Positions 34,365-45,376 of a DNA stretch of 64,000 nt are shown one piece after another. The stretch's first letter is position 1. Every line of letters begins with the position of its first letter. The position numbers were made by a program, and so were the translations under genes. This DNA comes from Prostheceraeus crozeri (taxonomy: Eukaryota > Platyhelminthes > Polycladida > Euryleptidae): the NCBI GenBank assembly GCA_907163375.1, contig CAJQUW010005575.1:124001-188000 (forward strand). Direction: 5' to 3'. Below the pieces are notes generated by a model. The model was given only the letters and a program-made list of their open reading frames with translations, ran no database searches and was not told the DNA's origin.

Positions 34365-34735
34365 ACTTAGCGGCAAGACGAAGTGTGCACCAAGACATAC
34401 TGACACATGGTGGTGCGAAGAAGTAGCCGCAGCAGTGGAAGAAAAGAGAATGCGATTCGCGATGTGCAAAGGCAAAGGAGAATGCCCGCAAGATCATTTG
34501 GCAATCTCAAGAGAGGAGAAGGAAAGAATTGGCGCAATCATTGACAAGTGAAGAGGGCAAGAGATGCTCAGGTGCGCAAGTTACCCGTTTCTCATACTTG
34601 GGAGACATGTTGGATTCCGGTGGTAGAACGAATGCAGTTGTGACTGCGCGAATTGAGTGGCTGGGGGGGGGAGGGGGGAGAAATTCCGAGAGCTATTATC
34701 GTCCAACCCAACGGAGATGGAGAAAAGGACGCTAA
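34365..34735 (+). mobile_element. LINE ORF2 remnant
   Basis: Translation gives TWWCEEVAAAVEEKRMRFAMC, then KIIWQSQERRRKELAQSLT, then FSYLGDMLDSGGRTNAVVTARI. These are the linker before the reverse transcriptase and the region after it in RTE-like and related LINE proteins (WWNEEV and YLGD-L-GG signatures). The reverse transcriptase itself is missing between them. It is a deleted, dead fragment ending at a G run. Confidence 0.7.
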
Positions 34736-35221
34736 ACGGATAAAGCAAAAGAAACGGATAAGTTACACAGGTTCACATTCTTCATGAACTGCAATGAGCA
34801 ATCAGCATCTACTGAATAGTGCCATCGTGAGTACTTACTATTCAAAAATGTTCGAATATGTTCACTAATTGAATTTCACAGCTTTAAAAAAAATTTCGAA
34901 ACAATAAATTTCACCATTCATGTGAGCATGGTATGATAATATTATGCAGACAAGCACCAAACTAAGGTTTAGGTTGATCGCCAATCTACTGAATGTCGCT
35001 GAACTTCGTAGAATAACGATTGATGATATCCTACTGAAGCTGGAAGTGAATATTTCTATCATGTATGAACCAATTCCTCTTGTGCAATGATTCAACCAAT
35101 GCGGAGTGGACTTTGACTTCTTCGACCGACCAACGCCACATACCTTGTAGAATATCTTTCAGACTGTCACTTACAAAACACAAATGCAGCTTTTATTGTG
35201 GCAATCCTTCACTTAACCAAA
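34736..35221. other. Gene-free stretch
   Basis: AT-rich sequence without a supportable feature, ending at the target site of the LTR element. Confidence 0.5.
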
Positions 35222-35227
35222 CGGACA

Positions 35228-35397
35228 TGTGATACATTCATTTGCGTCATGCATGTCTAGTCATGTTTGTCATTTCATTGGCTCTTATGTGAATAGTCCT
35301 TATTCTATTGTGACTTGAATGACTTCCCTGATACCAAATAATCACTATCACAACTAGCAACTTGGTCGTTCTTAATGGTCGAACGCAGGACACAACA
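35228..35397 (+). repeat. Left LTR, 170 bp
   Basis: Starts TGTGATACATTC and ends GGACACAACA. It appears identical to 37,794-37,963. Confidence 0.9.
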
Positions 35398-35789
35398 CTG
35401 GTGTCAGAGTGCGTGAACGAAACTCGCGTGTTCAACAGCAGCTGAAGAAGTGGCGCACATGTATGGTAAGCTTTCCGACTTGCTAAGGGAGTGCTCTGTT
35501 TTCCATGTGGCGATACGTACGTTTTAAAAACTACAATGTCGAATTTAGGAAATCTACCTATAGAAAATGCTGAAAATTGCAAAGCTTGGTTGGTTAGTTT
35601 TGAAGCTCTTTGTCGTGGTAAATCAATTGATGATGTTGCTACTAAGTCGGGGAACTACCCTAAGACTGATAAATTTCTTGAGCTTTGTGGTCACAAACAG
35701 TTGTTGAAGATTGTGAGCTTGTTGCCAGGCAGGCATATTGATGAAATATCCTTTCGTTATATAAAAAGCAAGATCAGGTCAAGAAAAGA

Positions 35790-37718
35790 TTGCGTGAAAA
35801 TGATGTTACTTTGAATGCTGAAAAGTGTGTTGAATGTACTGACGCTTTGAAATTTCTTGGTCATATCTTTTCTACTGAAGGCATTAAACTAGATATTTCG
35901 CTTGTTGAAAAGATTAACAGCACAGCAATTCCAGAGGATAGCAAAGAGTTGAGTCGATTCTTAGGAATGGCACAATACTATTCAAAATTCATACCATCAT
36001 TTGCTGAGATTTGTTACCCATTGTACGAACTTGCCAAATTGAAAGGTCAGAATTTTGTGTGGAATGATGATTGTCGAAATAGTTTCGAGAAACTGAAGGA
36101 AAGCTTGACATCTTTTCCAGTTCTTCAACCATTTTCTTTGTACAAGGATACTGTTTTAACCACTGATGCGTCCCAACACTCATTAGGTGCTGTGCTTACG
36201 CAGGATGGACATCCGGTGATGTACATCTCACGCAAATTGAGTGACACTGAAACCAGATACAGTAACATTGAACGAGAATGTTTGTCTGTTGTATGGGCTG
36301 CGCAACGGTTACAGAATTTTCTTCTTGGGAAAACGTTTGTCATAGAGACTGACCATCGTCCTCTTGTTTACATTCTTAGTCCCAACTCTGAATTGAAAAG
36401 TGACATTTCTCCTCGTTTGATGAAATTTTCGATTAGTATGATGCGATTTGACTATGATATAAAACACATCCCAGGATCGAAGAACGTTGTTGCTGACTGC
36501 CTTTCGCGTGCTGAAAATAATGCGACTGAAATGAATTTCTTCGATTTCCACTTTAGTGAGCCTTGTGTCGATGTAGCGTTGTTGAGTGCTGAATCTGAAA
36601 GAGATAGCTTCATACAAAATTTGAAACAGCGTATCGTCACTGGCAAATGGGGTAATCCTACTAAGTTGGAAAGATGTTTCAGACGCATGGCATTGCAGTT
36701 GTCAATAGACGCCAATGGATTGGTTCGATTGGGTTCGAAGATCGTGCCGCCTCGAGCAATGTATCGCCGTATCTTCGAAGTTGCTCATCAATCGCACCAA
36801 GGGATACAAGGAACCTTGAAGCTGATACAAAATGAATTCTTTTGGCCGAATATGAAGTTCATCGTTGAGAACTTTGTCAAGTCCTGCAACGAATGCCAAC
36901 GTTCCAGATTGCAAGGCCCCGATACGACTCACACATTGAGGAAGGAGGAATCACCATGGAATCGAATCCATATCGACTTCGCCTATGATCGTCGAGTAGG
37001 CAACGTGCTGATCATGGTGGATACGTTCTCCGGATGGATAGAAGCTGAGGTCTGTCGTAAGCGAAATGCTGAAACTGTCATTGATCATCTCCGGGCCGTT
37101 TTCGCAAGGTTTGGTGTTCCATTGACCGTGGTATCAGACAACGCACCAGAATTCGTGAGTGGAGAATTGCGGTCGTGGTTAACAAACATTGGATGTCGTC
37201 TTCTACATACTCCAGAATACAACCCCAGGTCCAATGGTCAAGCTGAACGAATGGTCAAAGTCCTGAAAGATGGCTTGCGATGTTACAACCCTTCAAAATG
37301 TTCCATATTGGCTTACATCCACAGAATACTGTTCGTTCATCGAAACACTGCCATGAGAAACGGAAGAACTCCAGCTCAAATCCTGATGAATCATGAAGTA
37401 CGTTGTCCCATCATCTCCCAATACCTGCCAAATCAAGACCTGTGGTACAAGAAACACTCAACCTCCAAAGCTGAGCCAGTCAAGTTCTTGTTTAGGCAAG
37501 GCGCGAACACTTCAATGGTTGCGCATCCCGGTGGTCGAACTGTCGTGGCACATGATTCTCAGTTGACTCCTTCTCAAGCTCAATGCAGTTCCGAATCTTC
37601 TCCCGAATCTCCGAGTAGCGAGGATTCACCCGTGTCTACTCAAAGGCCAACAAGGAATCGCCGCCCTGTGAGAAGATTTCCTGACGTTGATCCAGCTGAA
37701 TATTGGACTTATAAATGA
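35790..37718 (+). pseudogene. pol part of the LTR element (RNase H and integrase)
   Basis: Fossil coding part. The last portion of reverse transcriptase (KFLGHIFSTEGIKL, then FLGMAQYYSKFIP) leads into RNase H (TTDASQHSLGAVLTQ, ETDHRPLVYIL). The integrase has an HHCC zinc knuckle (ending CNECQRSR) and the core with IHIDFAYD and VVSDNAPEF, then the active-site helix PRSNGQAERMVKVLK. A basic, RPTRNRRPV-type tail closes it. The order RNase H then integrase identifies the Ty3 group. The element as a whole is broken. Confidence 0.85.
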
Positions 37719-37793
37719 TACTCATGTTTACAGTTTGTACATGTTTTTGATGATGTATACAGTATGATTATATTATATGATTTGTGAAGGGGA

Positions 37794-37963
37794 TGTGATA
37801 CATTCATTTGCGTCATGCATGTCTAGTCATGTTTGTCATTTCATTGGCTCTTATGTGAATAGTCCTTATTCTATTGTGACTTGAATGACTTCCCTGATAC
37901 CAAATAATCACTATCACAACTAGCAACTTGGTCGTTCTTAATGGTCGAACGCAGGACACAACA
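37794..37963 (+). repeat. Right LTR, 170 bp
   Basis: Appears identical to the left LTR. The purine tract GAAGGGGA precedes it and CGGAC follows. Confidence 0.9.
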
Positions 37964-37968
37964 CGGAC

Positions 37969-38710
37969 TTTGACCGTTGTGACTCACAAAAGAACTTCCG
38001 TAAAATGTTCTCTCAGACAACTAAGCACGCCTGACACTCAAACAGAACCAAGAGTTTAATTATTGTCTTCCGAAAATCCAAGATTTTTGTACATTAAGTG
38101 CTGACTTATGCAAAGGTACACAGGTGTGCCGAATATGATTGTAATGCGTGTTTGTCATGACCGAAATTGATTGTAGATCTGAAATTCAAAGGATAGCATA
38201 ATACTTAAAGAATATACATGGAAAATATATTTCATCAAGATATCATCATTTTTGAAGAACTTGCAGTGTTTCAAAAAACATGTCTTCTACACAGGTAGAC
38301 AGGTGTGGCGATGAGGGTTATGATGTAGCGTAGGACTTGATACAGTAATACTGCCATAGACCGATTGTTCACTAAACATGGATGCATCTGTAAACTGTAC
38401 TTTTGTACTAAATGATGGATTACATAAACATAAAAGACAGAAGCACCACAAATATTTGGTGCATGAAAGTACGAGCGCAATATTTTAACGATGTGATCAG
38501 AAAATGATAAAAAGCTAAAAAGTAGGATTACATTGAATTTTGCACCCTTAAACGGATCTGAAGAATTCAGAAGAAATTTGTAAATTCAAAGCTTGTCCTT
38601 CTTTTGCTGAATTGATCTCTATGTTTCTACAAACAGCCCAGATGTGATGATGTGATGCAGGAGCAGCAAAAAGATTTTTCGATTTCATCAGAAACATCCC
38701 ATACGTATAA
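37969..38710. other. Gene-free stretch
   Basis: No supportable feature between the LTR element and the hAT element. Confidence 0.5.
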
Positions 38711-39745
38711 ACGCATACTAGAGATGTACCTAAGCCGAGCCGAGCCAACCCGATGGCGGCTCGGCTCCACTTGTTCGAGCCGGTCGGAGCCGCGGCTCTT
38801 CGGCTTGGCTGAAGATACATCGTTTAAGGTGCAAGATAGATTTTTATCTAATTTTTTGATGTAGGCTAACTACATCTGGTAGTATTTAATAAGTAGGCCT
38901 ATTTAAAGTTCTAACTATTAGGATTTATAGAATTTAAAGACCTACTTCAGAGTTAGAGTCAAGGTATACAAAAATCTTTTTTAGATAATATCGAATTCGA
39001 TATATTTAGATGAATTTTTGGTCATACCCGATATTTATGGGTAGGCCTAATCGCAATCGCAGTTATAAAACGAGGTTTATAGCTTTACACCGGAATGGAT
39101 TTTTCCAAAATCTGATTTTTCTTCATTTTAACTGATTTTGTAGCCTACCAAATGAATGAATTTGTAAGTCAAACAATATGTCTAATGAATTTTTAAAAAC
39201 ATTACATCGAATTATTTCCCGAATTTTTGTGACTTTAATTACATCATGAAGTAATCATCAAAGCATGAATTTATCAAAGAATTAAAATTCATTCATTTAG
39301 GAGACTTTAAAACCTTTGCATAAACTCAGCAATGGACAGCTTTGATATTCTTATCCTAAGATTGATGGACTAGAGGCTCTTTATTATTCGTCAAGGACCA
39401 TCATCCTCAAATGATAGCTTGCGCTGGGATAAATGTCTTTCTCAAAATTTATGATAAAACTGATGCGTAATTATATTAGCCAGATGCATCAGATCGCTAG
39501 AGAAAATGAAAAGTAGAAAACTGCGTAGGAAATTTGTAAGAATGATAGACAAGGAAAACCATAGCCATATATAAATATTGCATCAATACACCCAGGAATT
39601 TTCATAAGACAAGGTAGTCATTGTAATGTTAACATGTTACTAACTTTATCGTCAAGTGAAGAATTCCTTCACAATCTACAATTGATGATGCAACTGTAAT
39701 TATATCCAGTAAATGTTCTGCAATCAGTACTTGTTAACAAACAAT

Positions 39746-40338
39746 AGTAGTACTAGGTATGAGATCCGGCGCAACGCTTCGCTAAGAACCGGATCACACT
39801 CCCAAATAGATATGAATGGAACTATAAACAAAAAAGTCGGAAAATACAAAAATAGGAAAATGGGAAAAATACAAAATGATGAAAATAGGAAAATACAAAA
39901 ATAGGAAAAGCGCTTAAATTTATAAAAATACAAATGAGGAAAAATGTTTATGAGCAAATGTAATAAAAATACAAAATGATGAAAATATAAAAATACAAAA
40001 TGATGAAAATATAAATATACAACATGAGGAAATATGAATATGAACAAAAATATTCATTTAAAAATGGAAGATGAAAAAACAAAAGAACCATCAGCCCCGT
40101 TATATCCGATATTGGAACAAATGGATAAAGCAAAGTGTGCAGATAGAGTCAGATACATGAAAGATAAAGAATCCCAATTATTACTTAGACTAGATCATTA
40201 TGATAAATTAAGAAAACGATGGACGATAGTTAAGAATGTGACACAAGGAATTGGCATATTCTTAACAATAAGTTTAGGTGCTCTCACTATTGTCATTTCA
40301 TCTGGCGTTCTTACAATTCCTGTTGTTGCTACTGCTTT
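39746..40338. repeat. Polinton left TIR, about 590 bp
   Basis: Inverse of about 55,036-55,626. The outer part is an AT-rich array of AAAATACAAAAT and GATGAAAATA words. The inner part carries the first codons of a membrane-protein frame. Confidence 0.9.
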
Positions 40339-40342
40339 GTGA
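40064..40342 (+). pseudogene. Polinton TIR copy of a small membrane-protein gene
   Basis: Fossil part. It reads MEDEKTKEPSAPLYPILEQM, a charged helix and a hydrophobic stretch (TQGIGIFLTISLGALTIVIS). It exists because the TIR covers the beginning of the gene found in full at the other end of the element. The start is set at the second Met, which has the TTTAAAAATG motif. Function unknown. Confidence 0.6.
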
Positions 40343-40533
40343 AAGAATGAGATTTTAATTGTACGTTAGGCAAGTTGTTTTAATTCTTGCCAGCGCACTC
40401 ACATGACGACAAAACAATTGCAAACTGTCATCAGGTTGAAGATCGTTATGGCAACGGTGACAAAGTTGCTACTGAAAGTTCATTTCTCTCTCTCTCGTCT
40501 GTCGTTGTATCGTGTGCTCCGCTGTGATCAGTC

Positions 40534-40995
40534 ATGACACAAGAAGTTATCGAAGAGCAGTCAAACATTATTGCTTCGTTTCCAGAGTTATTTGCAGAAA
40601 TTTCAAAACGATATATTTCCAATGATAAGAAGGAAGAATATAACACTTTCATCATTGAACAAATGGAGAAATTTCCTATTATTTTTGACCCTGCATTTTT
40701 TGATAAGGAGAGAAAACGGAGAAGAAAGGCAAAACGCTTACTGAAAGAAAAGAAAGAAAGAGTAAGGGGCGAAAAGATTGACAACCTTCATCATCAATTA
40801 TCGACGTGTTTATCGACCCGATATGAATTTGTGGATTGCTTAGAAGACTCATTGTTAGAAGATTGTCTTCGGAAATATGAAATCTTCTGTTATCAATCAT
40901 TTTCATTATGTTGTTATATGACGTCATTTTTCTATCATCCAATGAAACCTTGTCCACGCGTGGACATATCGTTCATGCAGTTTGTAATATTATAG
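40534..40995 (+). CDS. Polinton unknown protein, basic middle
   Basis: Fossil part, 153 codons, not recognised. An acidic amphipathic beginning (ISKRYISNDKKEEYNTFI) leads to a very basic run (ERKRRRKAKRLLKEKKERVR) and a Cys- and aromatic-rich tail. It could be a DNA-binding core protein, but that is a guess from composition. Confidence 0.4.
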   Translation: MTQEVIEEQSNIIASFPELFAEISKRYISNDKKEEYNTFIIEQMEKFPIIFDPAFFDKERKRRRKAKRLLKEKKERVRGEKIDNLHHQLSTCLSTRYEFVDCLEDSLLEDCLRKYEIFCYQSFSLCCYMTSFFYHPMKPCPRVDISFMQFVIL

Positions 40996-41208
40996 TGAGT
41001 AGACGATTGTTGTAAGAAGTTAAATAGCAGTAGCTGAATTTATTTCATTTTACTGGAGAACGAAAATTCGTAATATACATATTCGCGCAATATTTGCCGA
41101 CTTGTGCAGATGAATTTTGGAAATATACTACCCAAATTGAAATATCCATGTGTTGTTTTTAATTTCACATTTACGGGAATATAATAGAAACAATTTATTT
41201 TATGAAAA

Positions 41209-41640
41209 ATGACTAGTCTGACTGAGTTCTTTAAATTATATGGAACGCAAACAACTACGAATTTTGATCTAAAGAAAATCGCTAATCGATTAGGAATAAA
41301 GAATTTTCATGTCCTAATGAGAGACGAGTTACAATTGATCAACAATAAGCCAACTGTAAATTTCATAACGAATCTTCACACATCAGATGAAAAAGGAGTA
41401 CATTGGTCTGCGGGACAAAGAAATATAAACGGTTCTAATTATTATTTTGACTCATACGGACTTCCACCTACAAAAGAAGTAATAGAATTACTTGGGAATG
41501 GAATTTATAATACATTTCAAATTCAAAAACCAGGAACTACTTACTGTGGGCAATTATGTCTTTATGCTTTATTGAAATTACAGGAAGGAGTACCATTTCT
41601 AGATATTATGTTAGAATTGAATAATAATAATGATAATTAA
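41209..41640 (+). CDS. Polinton adenovirus-like cysteine protease
   Basis: Fossil part, 143 codons. The catalytic layout of the adenovirus protease/Ulp1 fold is visible: His in VHWSAG, Asp in YYFDSYG, and Gln-Cys in YCGQLCLYAL. The length is somewhat below the ~200 of adenoviral enzymes but normal for Polintons. In the family it cleaves virion precursor proteins during maturation. It ends against the integrase frame on the other strand (tail to tail). A TGAAAAATG context marks its start. Confidence 0.85.
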   Translation: MTSLTEFFKLYGTQTTTNFDLKKIANRLGIKNFHVLMRDELQLINNKPTVNFITNLHTSDEKGVHWSAGQRNINGSNYYFDSYGLPPTKEVIELLGNGIYNTFQIQKPGTTYCGQLCLYALLKLQEGVPFLDIMLELNNNNDN

Positions 41641-42893
41641 AAATCGCTTCGTTGTAATTCATTTTGATAAAATCGGCCTCTGATATCTTCATCGTCTAAA
41701 TCTTTGATTTCGTAAGTAATCGGATAAGTTTGATTTATTTTACAAACTTCAAATATCTCTTTCGTCCAATAGCCAACAAAGCCTTTTTCAAATTTATTCT
41801 TATACTGAAATATTCGTACCCTATCTCCAATTTTAAATTTCGGCTTATGTTTCTGTAAATTCGGATTACTCTCATTCGAATAATTATTTTCGAATATTTT
41901 CTTTCGTATCAAATCAGGCTCATCAGAAGCTTTCTTTGGAGTTTCTTCAATACCTGAATGAACTTTATTATTGTACTGCTCTACAATTCCTGGTAATATC
42001 TTCAACCATTTCTGATTTCTTTGTTCTGTAAATTTCTTGAATAATTTATTTTTTAACGTTTTATTGAATCTTTCTATCACTACGGCCTTTCCTGCATTTT
42101 CTGTGGAATAAACAGTTTCAAATAGTGGCTTTACATTTCTATTGTAAAACTCGGACCCTTTATCAACGAATAGCTTCTTTGGTGTTCTACTATTTTCTTT
42201 AAAGATTTCTTCAAACGCATATTTAACTGATAGACCACTTTTGTTTTTTAAAGGCTTTACCCAAGCGTAACGTGTATATAAATCTATAACGGTCAATGCG
42301 TACTTAAACCCTCTTTCATTAGGCATATTTATTAGATCAGCACTCCAAATATCATCTTTATTAAATACTTTTACCTTCAATAGATATTTCGGCTTTCTGT
42401 ATTCCCTATGAATTTCGGACGCGTAGGTTTCATCTATCCCCTGGCCAAAAAGCATTTTTGCTTGTAAAGCTTTCTTAACAAACATTCTTTCAATTCTTTC
42501 TCTAAATGTAGGATTTTGAACACTGTCTAATTCTTGAATCATCTTCTTATCAGCTACATGTCGAGAACTTAGGTCATGATTTCGATAAGCTAAATCATGC
42601 CTGTAAGCTGCGGCATCTACTCTATTTATTGGTTCTTCACCTGGTTTTGGATTATTATTCTCATCTAGTCTTATATCTAATCGAGTTCCTGGACCGGTAT
42701 ATGAATGTCCAGGTAAATGTTTCTCTTTCGAATATTTACTCCAAATAAAACCAGGAAAGTTTTCTAATGCTTTTTGTATGTCACCTCCGGTGTGGTGACA
42801 ATTTGAGGTTCTATGTACTTTTAATAGACAATCCATTAGATCTAGATTTAAAATTCTTAAGTTATTCAAATTCAAGGGATCCACTTCGCTCAT
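41637..42893 (-). CDS. Polinton PLA2-like domain joined to integrase
   Basis: Fossil part, one open frame of 418 codons. Residues ~60-150 carry the parvovirus VP1-type phospholipase A2 signature: HSYTGPGT as calcium loop and DAAAYRHDLAY as the His-Asp active site. After GQGIDET a retroviral-type integrase core follows (DIWSADL, VDKGSEF, and Glu in VVIERFNKTLK), then an SH3/chromo-like tail (KIGDRVRIFQYK). The N-terminal zinc domain usual for integrases was not seen; the PLA2 domain occupies that place. The integrase inserts the element. PLA2 in parvoviruses breaches the endosome membrane. Start context is TTTAAAAATG. Confidence 0.85.
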   Translation of the reverse strand: MSEVDPLNLNNLRILNLDLMDCLLKVHRTSNCHHTGGDIQKALENFPGFIWSKYSKEKHLPGHSYTGPGTRLDIRLDENNNPKPGEEPINRVDAAAYRHDLAYRNHDLSSRHVADKKMIQELDSVQNPTFRERIERMFVKKALQAKMLFGQGIDETYASEIHREYRKPKYLLKVKVFNKDDIWSADLINMPNERGFKYALTVIDLYTRYAWVKPLKNKSGLSVKYAFEEIFKENSRTPKKLFVDKGSEFYNRNVKPLFETVYSTENAGKAVVIERFNKTLKNKLFKKFTEQRNQKWLKILPGIVEQYNNKVHSGIEETPKKASDEPDLIRKKIFENNYSNESNPNLQKHKPKFKIGDRVRIFQYKNKFEKGFVGYWTKEIFEVCKINQTYPITYEIKDLDDEDIRGRFYQNELQRSDF

Positions 42894-43082
42894 TTTTAAA
42901 GATTAAATATTAACGTACCATACTAGGATTTAGATATATGCCAGATCCATCTTTCGTTTCTTTTATTTCAATTAAATCATCAATATTATTTAGTACATTT
43001 TTAAGAACTCGTTTCCCTTCATTAGCTAAATTTAATTTACTAATAAAATTATCTACTATTCCCTCACCTCTTGCCGCTTTCT

Positions 43083-43271
43083 CTAACTCTCGATTATGTC
43101 GTTTTGTTCTTCTAGTCCTGCCTTCTCTGATTTATTTTTATTTACTGCTTGAACAATACCAGCTGTCCCGCCTGCAACACTTCCTGCTGCTGCTATGCCA
43201 CCTATTATTAGAGGAATTAATGGGAGAATCCCGCCATTCTTCTCTTCTTGTAATTTAATATTCTCGATCAT
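43083..43271 (-). CDS. Polinton small Gly/Ala-rich hydrophobic protein
   Basis: Fossil part, 62 codons. A short charged head precedes GGILPLIPLIIGGIAAAG and a Gly/Ala continuation, then a charged tail. Such short membrane-active or core-like proteins are common beside Polinton and adintovirus capsid genes. The exact role is unknown. Confidence 0.5.
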   Translation of the reverse strand: MIENIKLQEEKNGGILPLIPLIIGGIAAAGSVAGGTAGIVQAVNKNKSEKAGLEEQNDIIES

Positions 43272-43408
43272 TGGTCTACTTATGTAATACTTCTTTTTGT
43301 CAACCGTAATAGTTTTCGGTGTATTTTTGTCAATGATGTTACGTAGTTTTAATTCAACCGTTTTATTATTCTTTTTTAATGAAAAATTTATAGTCTTGGG
43401 TTTTTCTA

Positions 43409-43505
43409 ACCAATAGAACCTTGTACAGAGGCTTTAGCCGATCGGACCAAAGGTCCTCAGGTTACTAACCAATAGAACCTTGTTCAGAGGCTTAAGCCGA
43501 TCATA
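43409..43505. repeat. Inverted short repeats flanking the capsid block (left)
   Basis: CCAATAGAACCTTGT-CAGAGGCTTTAGCCGATCGG occurs twice here, and its inverse lies at 45,350-45,480, so the two capsid-side genes sit between matched inverted repeats. Confidence 0.7.
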
Positions 43506-43547
43506 AACGTAAATATTTTTCCCAAAAGTCAAATTTAAGCTTAAAAA

Positions 43548-44003
43548 ATGCCGATAATTTATAAACACAATCTTAAACATTTTGCTTCAAATAATAAAAT
43601 TGCTCATGAATCATCTATAAAACCTATGTACCATCATGACAGTGTAGAAACTGTTCAAACAGAAGGAGCTGGCATCTTTTCTGGTATCGGAAGTATCGTT
43701 AACTTGATTAAAAATAATAAAGATTTGATTTCATCTGCTGCTAAAGGAGCAGCTGCTATAGGTAGTACAGCTAGTGCAATATCGAATGCTGTTAAGTCGC
43801 AAAACGAATTAAAGCAACTAGAAGCTATTCGCAAACTTAGGAATGATGCAAAAGAAATGCAAAAAGACAAAAAGCTCTCAGAAGAAACAAAAAACAAAAT
43901 TGCTAAATTAGCGAAGATGGAAAGTAAACATGATGAAAAAACAATTGAAGAAATGAGAGGAAATGGTCTTGCAAAATTCCAGTATCAAACTGATTTTTTT
44001 TAA
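43548..44003 (+). CDS. Polinton small virion-like protein
   Basis: Fossil part, 151 codons, directly upstream of the major capsid candidate (12-base gap). It has a Gly/Ala/Ser-rich hydrophobic middle (AAKGAAAIGSTASAISNAVK) and a Lys/Glu-rich helical end. Composition and place suggest a minor virion or membrane-active protein. No family match is claimed. The start carries TTAAAAAATG. Confidence 0.5.
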   Translation: MPIIYKHNLKHFASNNKIAHESSIKPMYHHDSVETVQTEGAGIFSGIGSIVNLIKNNKDLISSAAKGAAAIGSTASAISNAVKSQNELKQLEAIRKLRNDAKEMQKDKKLSEETKNKIAKLAKMESKHDEKTIEEMRGNGLAKFQYQTDFF

Positions 44004-44014
44004 TAAAAAATATA

Positions 44015-45376
44015 ATGTCAACTCTGATCGAAAGCAAATTTAGATTAGACGATCCCCCATTTGTCAGTTATAATCAAAAAAAGAATGACTATATAAGAGT
44101 TGCTATGAACCCCGGTTCTTCAGGAAGAGTGAATACTGGAGGTGATTTAATTTTTGAAGTTTATAATCAGCAAAGTTATTTATATTTACCCGATTCATTT
44201 TTACACTGTGAATATTCTCTATATTCTGATGCTAATTTTACAACACCATTACCTGCTACGGATAATATTACATTAGAAAATAATTTCTTCCCAAGATTAT
44301 TTACACAAATGCGTTTAGATGTTGCAACACAAAATATAGAAACAATAAGTGATTCACCTGGTATTATTGATTCGATGCTTCGATTAGTTACAATAGGTGA
44401 AAATACTAAAATGCATGAAATCGAAGGATGGTTTCCAGATAATAATGATGGTATAATTATAGATGATTTAACTCACGCTGGAACAGACGCAGCAGGAATT
44501 GCGAAAGATGTAGAACAAATTGCAAAACATTTAAATAAATCAAATAATAATGCATGTAAAGAAAGACGTAATTTTAATAATAAAAGTAAGCAAACTATTG
44601 ATTGGTCATTGTCTCCATTATTCGGCTATTTAGATTACAACAAAATATCATATCAATTAAAGTTCAAATTAATAATTCATCGCACTGTAAATAATGAATC
44701 AATATTTTACGGAAAGGCTGGGAAGAAAGCATATTTGAAAATTGATAGATTTGAATGGTGGATCAAGCATATTACTCCTAGTTTTGAGGTTGAATTAAAT
44801 ATTACGAAGCAATTAAATACTAATAAACCAATTCCAGTAAGTTTTATGAAGCGCACTGCGAGTGCTGTCACTTTTACTGCCCAAGGATTTAAATGGCATT
44901 TCACAAGGACATCGAATACTCCAAGATATTTTTTCGCTTTTCAAAAGAATGAAACACCTAGTTTTGATAAGAACAATAGTCTTTTCCATATTAATTCAAT
45001 TAGAAGTTTACGAATTTCCTTAAATCAAACACGCTATCCTATCGGTCCATTAAGATTTGATAACTCAAATAATCAATTCATGGAAGGATATGACGCTTAT
45101 AGAAATCTATGTCGAGAATTTGGAGTTGAAGCACAATTAAATCCTGTAGATTGGAAGAATTTACATCCTGTTTTCTGTTTTGATTTAAGTGCGCAATCTG
45201 AAGATATTATCAAGACTGGTTGTGATGTGACAATTAATATTGAAAAAACAAATTCCACAACATCATTGGTGGCTTATGGTTTATTGCTAGAAGATGTAGA
45301 ATATTCAATTGAAATTCTTAATGGAAAAATGGTTAGGATCGGCAAAAGCCAGAGGAGCTTCGCTCCGATAGGTTAG
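44015..45376 (+). CDS. Polinton major capsid protein candidate
   Basis: Fossil part, 453 codons. The beginning (YIRVAMNPGSSGRVNTGGDLIFEVYNQQSYLYLPDS) and ENNFFPRLFTQMRLDV resemble the first jelly-roll of Polinton/adintovirus hexon-like proteins. Length and position beside small virion proteins agree. The double jelly-roll fold cannot be shown by eye. It ends in the inverted repeat zone at 45.36-45.48 kb. Confidence 0.7.
   Translation: MSTLIESKFRLDDPPFVSYNQKKNDYIRVAMNPGSSGRVNTGGDLIFEVYNQQSYLYLPDSFLHCEYSLYSDANFTTPLPATDNITLENNFFPRLFTQMRLDVATQNIETISDSPGIIDSMLRLVTIGENTKMHEIEGWFPDNNDGIIIDDLTHAGTDAAGIAKDVEQIAKHLNKSNNNACKERRNFNNKSKQTIDWSLSPLFGYLDYNKISYQLKFKLIIHRTVNNESIFYGKAGKKAYLKIDRFEWWIKHITPSFEVELNITKQLNTNKPIPVSFMKRTASAVTFTAQGFKWHFTRTSNTPRYFFAFQKNETPSFDKNNSLFHINSIRSLRISLNQTRYPIGPLRFDNSNNQFMEGYDAYRNLCREFGVEAQLNPVDWKNLHPVFCFDLSAQSEDIIKTGCDVTINIEKTNSTTSLVAYGLLLEDVEYSIEILNGKMVRIGKSQRSFAPIG

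Larger units (their letters stand above)
35228..37963 (+). mobile_element. Ty3-type LTR retrotransposon, young but broken
   Basis: Fossil LTR element of 2,736 bases. The two LTRs look identical and a CGGAC duplication flanks it (35,222-35,226 and 37,964-37,968), so insertion was recent. A primer-binding-like TGGTGTCAGAGTG follows the left LTR and a GAAGGGGA purine tract precedes the right one. Visible parts in order are a short gag-like piece, the end of reverse transcriptase, RNase H and integrase, the Ty3 order. It is much shorter than a complete element and has about two breaks or gaps. Confidence 0.9.

Noticed and set aside
39880-40030. Possible origin-like AT-rich array in the Polinton TIR
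   Set aside because: Repeated AAAATACAAAATGATG words are simple-sequence drift in the TIR. Protein-primed elements start replication at the very ends, so no separate origin is claimed.
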